Below, piece after piece: positions 18,894 to 27,176 of a DNA stretch of 64,000 nucleotides. The first letter of the stretch is position 1, and every line of letters starts with the position of its first letter. Position numbers and translations under genes: made by a program. The stretch comes from a virus: positions 1 through 64,000 of IMG/VR virus record IMGVR_UViG_3300020450_000017; one strand, given 5' to 3'. Under the pieces are notes generated by a model that worked only from the letters and a program-made list of their open reading frames with translations, was not told where the DNA came from and did no database searches.

Positions 18894-19905
18894 TTTCGAA
18901 GATATCTTAAACAATATATCCCGTGAAGAGAAGCACCCTAATGACAGGGTGCTTCTTATTGACGGACTAAACATATTTCTAAGAGCATTTGCTGTAAATG
19001 GTGCACTAAATGAAAAAGGTGTTCCTGTAGGTGGTATTATGGGTTTTATGAAATCCCTTGCACTTGCCATTAGACAAATGGAACCAACTAGGGTAATTGT
19101 TGTTTATGATGGTGCCGGGGGTAGTAAAAGACGAAGAAAAATCAACCCAGACTATAAATCAAACAGAACCCCTAAGCGTGTAACTAAATTTGATGCTTTT
19201 AACTCATTGCAAGATGAGAAGGAAGCAATGAAGATTCAATTTAGAAGACTACTCAGTTACCTTGAGTTACTTCCAATTGATGTTTACAGCGTGGACAATG
19301 TTGAAGCGGACGATGTAATTGCGTATATCGCGCAAAATGTGCTAGGAAACGAAGCAATCATTATGTCCGCTGACCAGGATTTTTTACAATTAGTAAACGA
19401 TCGAATTGTAGTTTGGTCACCAAATAAGAAAAAATACTACACAAAAGAGCAAATATTTACTGAATATGGAATACCAGCCCATAATTTTTTAATGTATAAA
19501 TGTTTAATGGGTGATAAATCAGATAACCTTGAAGGTATTAAAGGTTTAGGCCCTAAAAAAATGGCTAAGGTACTTCCAGATATTACTGGAAAAGAGGTTA
19601 ATTTAGATTATCTTATACGTTATTCTTCAACACAAGATAGTTTAATGCATAAACGAATTATTGAAAATAGAGTAACGTTGGAAACAAACGAAAAGATGAT
19701 GTCACTTAAAGACCCAATTATGTCAGGTCAAATAAAAATTCAAATAAGTGATTTAGCTTCTCGTCCAACAAATTTGCTCCACCGAAATGATTTTATTATG
19801 TTATATAATGAAGATTATATGGGAAATAACTTACAGAATCCTGATATATGGTTAAATGAACATTTTCTTAAACTAAATAATCTTGCAAAATTAACACATG
19901 AGTAA
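18886..19905 (+). CDS. rnh: 5'-3' exonuclease of the FEN family (T4 RNase H-like)
   Basis: 339 residues (T4 RNase H: 305). Acidic metal-site motifs are visible: VLLIDGLNIF with D26, VEADDVIAYI, and SADQDFLQL, then the helix-3-turn-helix GDKSDNLEGIKGLGPKK. It removes RNA primers and 5' flaps from lagging-strand fragments. It overlaps uvsX by 8 bases and gene 41 by 8 bases, so translation is probably coupled. Confidence 0.9.
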   Translation: MSNFEDILNNISREEKHPNDRVLLIDGLNIFLRAFAVNGALNEKGVPVGGIMGFMKSLALAIRQMEPTRVIVVYDGAGGSKRRRKINPDYKSNRTPKRVTKFDAFNSLQDEKEAMKIQFRRLLSYLELLPIDVYSVDNVEADDVIAYIAQNVLGNEAIIMSADQDFLQLVNDRIVVWSPNKKKYYTKEQIFTEYGIPAHNFLMYKCLMGDKSDNLEGIKGLGPKKMAKVLPDITGKEVNLDYLIRYSSTQDSLMHKRIIENRVTLETNEKMMSLKDPIMSGQIKIQISDLASRPTNLLHRNDFIMLYNEDYMGNNLQNPDIWLNEHFLKLNNLAKLTHE

Positions 19906-21241
19906 GTTAGAACAGTACGGCCACAATTTCCAGGTTAAAGTACTATCTACACTTGTTAAAGATAGAGAATTTATCCAACAAGTAGCAGATATTGTATCTC
20001 CTGATTTTTTTGATAATGAAGCTAATAAGTGGATTGTAAGCAAAACCTTAGAATACTTTAATGAATTTAGAACTACCCCTACAATGGAGGTATTTAAAGT
20101 TGAAGTAGAAAAGATCCGTAATGAAATTCAACAAGTTGCTGTAAAAGAACAACTTAAAGAAACATTTAAATCTACTAAATCACAGGATCTTGATTTTGTT
20201 AAACAAACATTTCTTGATTTTTGCAGGAACCAAACACTTAAATCCGCCCTTCTTTCCTCAGTTGATCTACTTGAAATAGGAAATTATGAAGATATCCGTA
20301 GACTTATTGATAATGCACTTAAAGCAGGTGTAGAAAAAAATCTTGGTCACGATTATATGGATGAAATTGAAGCCCGTTACCAAGAAGAAGCCCGAAACAC
20401 AATTGAAACCCCATGGAATGAGATTAATAGTTTATTAAGTGGTGGTTTAGGTACAGGTGATTTAGGTTTACTTGTAGGTAATCCTGGTGGAGGTAAATCG
20501 TGGGCACTTGTTGCTTTAGGTGGACATGCCGTTAAACTTGGTTATACAGTTTTACATTATACACTTGAACTTTCTGACATGTATGTTGGTCAGAGATATG
20601 ATGCTTTCTTTACAGAAATACCAGTTAATGAGATTAAAATCCATAAAACAACTGTTAAAGAAGAACTAGGAAATATGAGAGGAAAATTGTATATTAAACA
20701 ATATCCTGCGGGTAAAGCCAACGTAAATACGATATTAGCGCATGTAGATAAATGTCGCGGCCAAGGCATTGAGCCTGATCTTATTGTATTAGATTACGCG
20801 GATCTTTTATATACCAGGAATGGAAAAGAAAAACGAGATAAATTGGATGACATTTATACTTCATTAAGAGGATTAGCTACTGAATTAAAAATCCCTATTT
20901 GGACAGCATCACAAAGTAATAGATCAGCAGCTCGAGATAATATTATACAAGGTGACCAAATTGCAGAAAGTTATTCAAAAATTATGATTTCAGATTTTGC
21001 TCTCTCATTATCAAGAAAAACCGAGGATAAAGAAAATGGTACTGGAAGATTCCATGTTATGAAAAATAGATATGGAGCGGATGGCTTAACATTTAATGCA
21101 CTTATGGATACATCTATAGGAAAAATTGATTTTACTAACCGTATAAATAATGAAGAAACCAGCAGTCCTGATGGAGCAGGTTTTACAGGAAATGAAAGAA
21201 GAAATCTCCAAAGGGCTGCTGAAAATATTTTTAACTTTTAA
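19898..21241 (+). CDS. Replicative DNA helicase (T4 gp41 / DnaB family)
   Basis: 447 residues (T4 gp41: 475). Walker A GNPGGGKS is at 194-201, Walker B is LIVLDYADLL, and the sensor region includes TASQSNRSA. The C-terminal QIAESYSKIMISDFALSLSR and MKNRYG segments are typical of the DnaB RecA-like core. It unwinds DNA ahead of the fork as a hexamer. No primase gene is recognised in the window. Confidence 0.92.
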   Translation: MSKLEQYGHNFQVKVLSTLVKDREFIQQVADIVSPDFFDNEANKWIVSKTLEYFNEFRTTPTMEVFKVEVEKIRNEIQQVAVKEQLKETFKSTKSQDLDFVKQTFLDFCRNQTLKSALLSSVDLLEIGNYEDIRRLIDNALKAGVEKNLGHDYMDEIEARYQEEARNTIETPWNEINSLLSGGLGTGDLGLLVGNPGGGKSWALVALGGHAVKLGYTVLHYTLELSDMYVGQRYDAFFTEIPVNEIKIHKTTVKEELGNMRGKLYIKQYPAGKANVNTILAHVDKCRGQGIEPDLIVLDYADLLYTRNGKEKRDKLDDIYTSLRGLATELKIPIWTASQSNRSAARDNIIQGDQIAESYSKIMISDFALSLSRKTEDKENGTGRFHVMKNRYGADGLTFNALMDTSIGKIDFTNRINNEETSSPDGAGFTGNERRNLQRAAENIFNF

Positions 21242-21254
21242 CAGTATATACTGT
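21241..21254. promoter_or_regulatory. Perfect 14-bp palindrome upstream of nrdB
   Basis: ACAGTATATACTGT starts at the last base of the helicase stop codon and lies 37 bases before nrdB. It is similar in form to the bacterial NrdR box (an ACA...TGT palindrome around an AT core). A TGTATTTATCG motif follows at once. A regulatory role is a guess from position. Confidence 0.35.
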
Positions 21255-21291
21255 ATTTATCGCTACAACAATAAAAAAAATTTAAATTAAA

Positions 21292-22275
21292 ATGGCAAAG
21301 AAAGACTTAAAAGAAGAACGGATTGTATATAAGCCATTCGAATATCCAGAAGCTTTTGATTACTGGTTAAAACAACAACAGGCACATTGGATTCATACTG
21401 AAGTACCTATGATGAGTGATATCAATGATTGGAAGCAAAATCTAACAGAAACGGAAAAAAATATAATTGGTTCTATCTTAAAAGGCTTTGCCCAAACCGA
21501 AACAGTAGTAAACGACTATTGGACAGGATTGGTTACAAAATGGTTTAGAAAACCAGAAATCATAGCAATGGCGACCACCTTTGGGGCTATGGAAACAATA
21601 CACGCCGAAGCATATTCACTATTAAATGAAGAACTTGGACTTGACGACTTTAGCGAATTTCTCGAAGACGAGACTACAATGGCTAAGATTGAGAATCTTA
21701 TGTCAGTTAGGGATAGTTTTAATAACGAAAAAGATTGGCATGAAATTGCCAAATCGCTTGCAATATTTTCTGCTTTTACAGAAGGAGTTAACTTATTTTC
21801 TTCCTTCGCCATACTTCTCTCTTTCAAGATGCGAAATAAACTTAAGGGAGTGGGACAGATTGTTGAGTGGAGCATTAGAGACGAAAGCATGCACTCAGAT
21901 GCGGGATGCTGGTTATTTAGAACACTTATCAAGGAAAACCCTGAGCTCGACACTCCGGAGCTCAAAACGGCGATAACAGAAGCCGCATTACTTTCTTTAC
22001 AACTCGAACTTGATTTTATTGAAAAAGTTTATGAGTTAGGAGATCTTGAAGGGTGTTCTAAAGAAGATTTAATTTGCTTTATTAAACATAGAGTAAATAC
22101 AAAATTAGGTGATTTAGGGTATGATCCAGTAGTAAATGGAATTGATCCAAATGCACTTAAGAGAATGAAATGGTTTGATAGCTTATCAGCGGGTAAGCAA
22201 CACACTGATTTCTTTGCAAACAGAGTAACAAATTATTCAAAAGGAACCCATAACTGGGACGAATCAATATTTTAA
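21292..22275 (+). CDS. nrdB: Ribonucleotide reductase small subunit (class I NrdB)
   Basis: 327 residues. The di-iron ligands can be placed by family spacing: E70, E101, H104, E164, E198 and H201. A candidate radical tyrosine, Y108, lies four residues after H104 as in class Ia proteins. It stores the radical used by NrdA to reduce ribonucleotides. The order nrdB then nrdA, three bases apart, forms one operon. The start follows a purely A/T leader with no Shine-Dalgarno. Confidence 0.93.
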   Translation: MAKKDLKEERIVYKPFEYPEAFDYWLKQQQAHWIHTEVPMMSDINDWKQNLTETEKNIIGSILKGFAQTETVVNDYWTGLVTKWFRKPEIIAMATTFGAMETIHAEAYSLLNEELGLDDFSEFLEDETTMAKIENLMSVRDSFNNEKDWHEIAKSLAIFSAFTEGVNLFSSFAILLSFKMRNKLKGVGQIVEWSIRDESMHSDAGCWLFRTLIKENPELDTPELKTAITEAALLSLQLELDFIEKVYELGDLEGCSKEDLICFIKHRVNTKLGDLGYDPVVNGIDPNALKRMKWFDSLSAGKQHTDFFANRVTNYSKGTHNWDESIF

Positions 22276-22278
22276 AAA

Positions 22279-23988
22279 ATGGATGGAAATTTAGTAGCAG
22301 ACACAACCCAGTGGGTTGCAGGGAAGGACTACCCTGAATGGATGGATGAAGTTGGAGTAGCAACTATATCAAAAGGATATTTATTACCAGATGAAACACC
22401 AAAAAAAGCATATAGAAGAGTCGCACATGCAATCGCAACCCGGATTAATAGACCGGATTTGGAAAATAAGTTCTACAGATACATTTGGAACGGTTGGATT
22501 GGCCTTGCTTCTCCCGTGTTGTCTAACACTGGGACCGATAGGGGTCTTCCCATCAGCTGTTTTGGTATTGATACACCTGACAGCATTAGGGGAATTGGAT
22601 TAACTAACGCTGAACTTATGAAACTTACAGCACTTGGGGGTGGTGTAGGTATTAGTGTTTCTAGAATCAGACATAGAGGTACCCCCATATCAGGTAATGG
22701 TAAATCAGAGGGAGTTGTACCGTGGTGTAAAATTTATGATTCTGCAATTATTGCTACTAATCAAGGATCAGTTCGCAGAGGTGCTGCTTCAGTAAATTTA
22801 GATATTAATCACCTTGATATAGAAGAATTTATGCAAATTCGTAGACCTAAAGGTGACCCTAATAGACAATGTCTTAATCTCCATCAATGTGTAGTTGTAG
22901 ATGATGCCTTTATGAGGCGTTTACAAGATAGAGATGGTGAAGCAATGAAACTTTGGTTAGAAATTCTTAAAACCAGAGTAGAAACAGGTGAACCTTATAT
23001 TATGTTTAAGGATAATGTTAATAAAAATAATCCTTTAGCATACGCTATGAATAATTTAGACGTTACTATGACTAATATTTGTACTGAAATTACGCTCCAT
23101 ACAGATGAAGAACATAGTTTTATTTGTTGCTTATCATCTCTTAATCTTGCTAAATATGATGAATGGAAAGATACAGATGTAGTAGAAATAGCTACTCGTT
23201 TCTTAGATGGTGTAATGCAAGAGTTTATAGATAAAAGTAATGGTAAAGATTCACTCATAAGAACCCACAGACATGCTTTAAAGGGTAGAGCATTAGGTTT
23301 AGGGGTAATGGGTTGGCATTCTTTCTTACAACAAAAAGGATTACCATTTAATTCTATAGCTTCAACAGCTTGGACACATACGATTTTTAGCGATTTAAGA
23401 AATAAAGCAGAAGCTACTTCTAGAGAATTAGCCCAGGAATATGGTGAACCTGTATGGTGTAGAGGTACAGGTATGAGAAATACCCATTTAATTGCTATTG
23501 CTCCTACAGTATCTAATTCTCGTTTAAATAGTTGCTCTGCAGGTATTGAACCTATTCCTGCAAATATCTATACTTTTAATGGAGCTAAAGGAACATTTAT
23601 TGTTAAAAATAAAGAGTTAGAAACATTATTAGAATCTAAAGGTAAAAACACTGAAAAAGTATGGGACCAAATATTAGCTGATAATGGGTCAGTTCAAAAT
23701 TTACATCATGATATACTTACTGAATCCGAAAAGGAAGTATTCCTTACATTTAGTGAAGTAAATCAATTAGAATTAGTACGCCAAGCAGCTATAAGACAAA
23801 AATATATTGATCAAACACAATCACTTAATTTAAGTTTTGACCCTACAGATTCTCCGAAATGGATTAATCAGTGTCACTTAGAAGCTTGGAAATTAGGAGT
23901 AAAGACATTATATTACCTAAGAACCGATTCTGTAATTAAAGGGGATTTAGGTTCACGAACAGCAGAATGTATAAGTTGCGATGGATAA
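22279..23988 (+). CDS. nrdA: Ribonucleotide reductase large subunit (class I NrdA)
   Basis: 569 residues, shorter than E. coli NrdA (761); an N-terminal ATP-cone is not seen. Active-site landmarks are C94 in LPISCF, NICTEI (N266, C268, E270), the CCLSSLNL pair at 283-284, and TLYYLRTDS near the end. The C-terminus carries the CISC thiol pair that passes electrons from thioredoxin. It makes deoxynucleotides for phage DNA. The phage thioredoxin at 30336 could be its reductant. Lack of the ATP-cone suggests loss of overall dATP feedback inhibition (inference). Confidence 0.93.
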   Translation: MDGNLVADTTQWVAGKDYPEWMDEVGVATISKGYLLPDETPKKAYRRVAHAIATRINRPDLENKFYRYIWNGWIGLASPVLSNTGTDRGLPISCFGIDTPDSIRGIGLTNAELMKLTALGGGVGISVSRIRHRGTPISGNGKSEGVVPWCKIYDSAIIATNQGSVRRGAASVNLDINHLDIEEFMQIRRPKGDPNRQCLNLHQCVVVDDAFMRRLQDRDGEAMKLWLEILKTRVETGEPYIMFKDNVNKNNPLAYAMNNLDVTMTNICTEITLHTDEEHSFICCLSSLNLAKYDEWKDTDVVEIATRFLDGVMQEFIDKSNGKDSLIRTHRHALKGRALGLGVMGWHSFLQQKGLPFNSIASTAWTHTIFSDLRNKAEATSRELAQEYGEPVWCRGTGMRNTHLIAIAPTVSNSRLNSCSAGIEPIPANIYTFNGAKGTFIVKNKELETLLESKGKNTEKVWDQILADNGSVQNLHHDILTESEKEVFLTFSEVNQLELVRQAAIRQKYIDQTQSLNLSFDPTDSPKWINQCHLEAWKLGVKTLYYLRTDSVIKGDLGSRTAECISCDG

Positions 23989-24172
23989 TGATAAAGAATT
24001 AGAACAATTATTAGGCGATTTAAATAAAATTATAAGCCTTTTTAAAAAAATGGAAAACTCTTCTTTAGATGATGTGGATTCCTTAAAAAAAGCGAGTACC
24101 TTACTACAAAAAGAATTAAAAGAACGTTATGGCGAAAAAAATACCCCCGAAACCGACACACCGGAAGCGTAG
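23981..24172 (+). CDS. Small coiled-coil hypothetical protein
   Basis: 63 residues, overlapping the end of nrdA by 8 bases. It is highly charged and helical, with a weak likeness in layout to exonuclease VII small subunits (a helical hairpin with LDDVDSLKKASTLL in the middle), too weak to name it. It overlaps the next gene by 44 bases. Confidence 0.5.
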   Translation: MDNDKELEQLLGDLNKIISLFKKMENSSLDDVDSLKKASTLLQKELKERYGEKNTPETDTPEA

Positions 24173-24656
24173 TCCATTTTATTGGTGGAGACGTTTTCCT
24201 ACCCATAAGGGTCTTCACCACTATAAACCCCTTATTGAGCGTATCAAAAACGGTGATTTCGATTATCCTGAGTATTTTGAGCAAGCTGAATGGGAGGAGC
24301 AATGGTGCCGAGAAGAAATTGAGTCAAAAAGACATCTATTTAAGGATACCCAAAATTTCTTAGAAGAGTCTCGTTCTATTGAGCGTAGATATCGTAAGCG
24401 TCAAAATCTCCTTATTAAGGACGGTTATGAGACTGAACAAAAACGACTCAAAGAGCTTATTAAGCAGTTTACTATTACATTTGGTGGTTCAAAACAGGAT
24501 GTAATTGCAGTTATGGAAAAATTTGATGGTACCCTTGAAGAAATGTACTATTATTACGCCGAACTTAAGGGCATTAAAAACGTTAGTTTGCTTGAAACTA
24601 TGCCTGTAAAAAGACGTGGAAGAGGGAGGCCTCGTAAAAATCCTTTGATACAATAA
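24129..24656 (+). CDS. Basic protein with C-terminal AT-hook-like motif
   Basis: 175 residues. The N-terminus is Lys/Arg/Pro/Trp-rich (KRSPFYWWRRFP), the middle is a charged helical region, and the end reads KRRGRGRPRKNP, which contains the RGRPRK core of an AT-hook. That suggests minor-groove binding to AT-rich DNA, perhaps the phage genome itself. It precedes queD by four bases. Function not known; DNA binding is inferred. Confidence 0.6.
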   Translation: MAKKIPPKPTHRKRSPFYWWRRFPTHKGLHHYKPLIERIKNGDFDYPEYFEQAEWEEQWCREEIESKRHLFKDTQNFLEESRSIERRYRKRQNLLIKDGYETEQKRLKELIKQFTITFGGSKQDVIAVMEKFDGTLEEMYYYYAELKGIKNVSLLETMPVKRRGRGRPRKNPLIQ

Positions 24657-24660
24657 TAAT

Positions 24661-25125
24661 ATGGGAAAATTTCAATCAACAAAATTATTTGACGGATTTA
24701 GCTGTGTGTTTCGTCAATGGAAAGCAGAAAATACACACTGTAGATTTATGCATGGCTATGGAGTCAGCTTTAGAGTTTGGTTTGAGGGTAGTTTAGATGG
24801 CCGAAATTGGGTATGGGATTTCGGTGGTATGAAACGTGCTCAAACTAAAATTGATGGTATGAGTCCTAAAGCATGGATGGATTATATGTTTGATCATACT
24901 ATACTCGTTGCTAAAGACGATCCTATGATAAATCTTATTAATGATTTAGAACATAACCAAATTGCTCAGGTAAGAGTAGTCGAAGCAACCGGAGCAGAAA
25001 AATTTGCTGAATTTATATTTGGTAAATTAAATACATTTGTACAAACAGAAACTAACGGTAGAGTTAGAGTAGCTAAAGTAGAATTTATGGAACATGGGAA
25101 GAACACAGCAATCTACGAAGGTTAA
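24661..25125 (+). CDS. queD: QueD-like 6-carboxytetrahydropterin synthase
   Basis: 154 residues, PTPS/QueD family. The Cys-His segment HCRFMHGYG, the WVWDFGG block, FDHTIL with the Asp-His pair, and a late Glu in FMEHGKNT follow the family order. QueD converts the FolE product to 6-carboxytetrahydropterin in preQ0 synthesis. Odd points: where the family usually has the first zinc His (CAHR type) this protein has Phe (SCVFRQW), and the HGH motif is HGY. Zinc binding may therefore differ. It overlaps dpdA by 32 bases. Confidence 0.75.
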   Translation: MGKFQSTKLFDGFSCVFRQWKAENTHCRFMHGYGVSFRVWFEGSLDGRNWVWDFGGMKRAQTKIDGMSPKAWMDYMFDHTILVAKDDPMINLINDLEHNQIAQVRVVEATGAEKFAEFIFGKLNTFVQTETNGRVRVAKVEFMEHGKNTAIYEG

Positions 25126-25906
25126 AGTATCCCATGAGGTACCTCTACAATTATTAGAGGAAAGTAAACAATTTAATGATTATGATTATTGTTTACCCCA
25201 TCTTTTAGACCAATATAAAGTATATAAAGATTATTTCTACCAAGCTAAAAAGGAAGGTAGATATATAATTATGGATAACTCACTCCATGAATTAGGTAAA
25301 GCATATGATACATCACGTTTGTTATATTGGATTTCTGAACTAGAACCAGACGAATTTATTGTCCCTGATGTTTGGGAAAACGGCCATTACAGTGTAAGAA
25401 ATGCTAAAACATGGTCTACAATTGAAATGCCCGATAACACTACTAAAGTAGCTGTAGTGCAAGGTAAATCATATTCAGATTTTGTTAATGGCTACCAATC
25501 ATATAAGTGGTTTGGTTATCAAAAAATAGCCTTTAGTTATGGTGCCTCTTGGTTTGAAGAATGTTTTAAACACCCAAACTTATACGTAGCTAAAATGATG
25601 GGCCGTTTAAAAACTATTACTAATTTATATAAGGGGGGACTTATCAGTGATACTGATAGAGTTCATCTTTTAGGTTGCAATTTACCTCAAGAATATCTTT
25701 ATTATAAAGATTTTAAATTTATAGAGTCTATAGATACTTCAAATCCTATCATACATGGTTTAGAAGGAATTAGGTATTCAGAGGGGGGCTTATTACAGAA
25801 AAGTAAACAAAAAATCGATAAAGACTTTACTCAAAAAGTCACACCTAAACAAAAAGAAAACATTCTATATAATATAGAAATGTTTAGAAAAATAAACAAT
25901 TTATGA
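25094..25906 (+). CDS. dpdA: DpdA/TGT-like base-exchange enzyme (7-deazaguanine insertion into DNA)
   Basis: 270 residues. The tRNA-guanine transglycosylase pattern is recognisable in order: IIMDNSLHELG with D61 (cf. DSGGFQ), FIVPDVW, VAVVQGKSY, KIAFSYG, VHLLGC, and FIESIDTSNP with D214, the expected nucleophile. The zinc-binding Cys cluster of tRNA-acting TGT is absent, as in phage DpdA proteins that exchange guanine for a 7-deazaguanine in DNA. It lies among queD, queC, queE and folE in one overlapping operon. Assignment is by motif pattern; tRNA as substrate cannot be excluded. Confidence 0.68.
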   Translation: MGRTQQSTKVKVSHEVPLQLLEESKQFNDYDYCLPHLLDQYKVYKDYFYQAKKEGRYIIMDNSLHELGKAYDTSRLLYWISELEPDEFIVPDVWENGHYSVRNAKTWSTIEMPDNTTKVAVVQGKSYSDFVNGYQSYKWFGYQKIAFSYGASWFEECFKHPNLYVAKMMGRLKTITNLYKGGLISDTDRVHLLGCNLPQEYLYYKDFKFIESIDTSNPIIHGLEGIRYSEGGLLQKSKQKIDKDFTQKVTPKQKENILYNIEMFRKINNL

Positions 25907-26373
25907 ATTTAGTCTTAATTACTATTACAATATGTGCATTAGCATTTACTTATTATGTATGGAGATTCCATGACCAATTAGCTGAAAGAAAAGCAGAAGC
26001 CCAATTAGCAAAATGGAAACTTAAAGAAGAAAAAGCAATTAGAGAAGATGCTTATCAGCGCTCTAGAGCAGTTAGTTTTGGAAAAACAATAGAACATTAT
26101 GTTCCATTTATGGAAAATTTTCCAATAAATCCTAACGATATAAGATTTTTTGGCAACCCAATTGATTATATAGCTTTTACAGATATGGGATCTAAAAAGA
26201 AATGTGCCGTACATTTTTTAGAAGTTAAAAGTGGAGAAAGTCAACTAAACGGTAGGCAAAGAAATATTAAAGATGCTATTCAAAAAGGTAGAGTATATTG
26301 GCATGAATATAATGCTAAGGGTATTTGGGAACATGAGACTAAGGACGAACATTTAAATAAAGAAATAAAATGA
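25903..26373 (+). CDS. Membrane-anchored Holliday-junction-resolvase-like endonuclease
   Basis: 156 residues. An N-terminal membrane helix (residues 2-20) is followed by a charged helix and then the PF10107-type endonuclease pattern: SFGKTIEHYVPFM, FFGNPIDYIAFTD, and CAVHFLEVKSGESQLNGRQ. The D...EVK series is the PD-(D/E)XK catalytic core. Overlaps both neighbours (dpdA and queC) by four bases. Its place inside the deazaguanine operon suggests a linked role, for example cutting DNA that lacks the modification (inference). Confidence 0.72.
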   Translation: MNLVLITITICALAFTYYVWRFHDQLAERKAEAQLAKWKLKEEKAIREDAYQRSRAVSFGKTIEHYVPFMENFPINPNDIRFFGNPIDYIAFTDMGSKKKCAVHFLEVKSGESQLNGRQRNIKDAIQKGRVYWHEYNAKGIWEHETKDEHLNKEIK

Positions 26374-27176
26374 AAAAACAAGCAGTATTGTCACTAAGTG
26401 GAGGTATGGACAGCTCCACAGTGTTGCTTCATCTACTCGCCAATGGCTATGAAGTGACAGCACTGTCTTTCGATTATGGGCAGAAACACAGAGTAGAACT
26501 CGAACGAGCCCAACAATTAGTCAATTATATTAACTTAAACAGGCTTACAGAACCTAATGTTAAATATGGAGTAATTAAACTTGATGGTTTAGCTCCTATG
26601 CTTAATAGTGCTCTTGTAGAAGGTGGAGATGAAGTACCTGAAGGACACTATGAACAAGAAAACATGAAAGAAACTGTTGTTCCTAACCGTAATAAAATAT
26701 TTTCATCATTAATCCAGGCTGTTGCCCTATCTATCGCAAATGAAAAACAAACAGAAGTCCATATCGCAATGGGTATTCACGCAGGTGATCACGCTATTTA
26801 CCCTGACTGTAGACAAGAATTCAGGGATGCTGACTATAAGGCTTTCACCGAAGGTAACTGGGACGCTGATCGCGTTAGCTATATTACCCCTTATCTTAAT
26901 GGGGATAAATACGATATTTTGGTTGATGGGGCCGAGTGCTGCGAGCGATTGGGGTTACAATTTGACGACGTTTATGCACTCACAAATACTTCTTATAAGC
27001 CCATTAATATTAATGGGACTTGGTACAGTGATTATAAATCAGCTTCATCGGTGGAAAGGGTTGAAGCCTTTCTTAAGATGGGAAAACCTGATCCAGTCGC
27101 ATACGCTGATGAATCAGGACCTGTCAATTGGAATGTTGTACAAAAGCATGTTGAACAAGTATTAAATAATGCGTAA
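26370..27176 (+). CDS. queC: QueC-like 7-cyano-7-deazaguanine synthase
   Basis: 268 residues. The ATP-pyrophosphatase loop LSGGMDSSTVLL (about 9-20) and SFDYGQKHRVEL are diagnostic, with VVPNRNKIF and MGIHAGDHAIYPDCR further on. QueC turns 7-carboxy-7-deazaguanine into preQ0. The C-terminal DPVAYADE is kept, but the four cysteines that usually bind zinc near this point are absent: the region reads TNTSYKP and SDYKSASSVER. It overlaps queE by 8 bases. Confidence 0.88.
   Translation: MKKQAVLSLSGGMDSSTVLLHLLANGYEVTALSFDYGQKHRVELERAQQLVNYINLNRLTEPNVKYGVIKLDGLAPMLNSALVEGGDEVPEGHYEQENMKETVVPNRNKIFSSLIQAVALSIANEKQTEVHIAMGIHAGDHAIYPDCRQEFRDADYKAFTEGNWDADRVSYITPYLNGDKYDILVDGAECCERLGLQFDDVYALTNTSYKPININGTWYSDYKSASSVERVEAFLKMGKPDPVAYADESGPVNWNVVQKHVEQVLNNA

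Noticed and set aside
26722-27165. 147-codon + strand frame within queC
   Set aside because: Out-of-frame reading of a well supported QueC gene; the protein has no recognisable motif.
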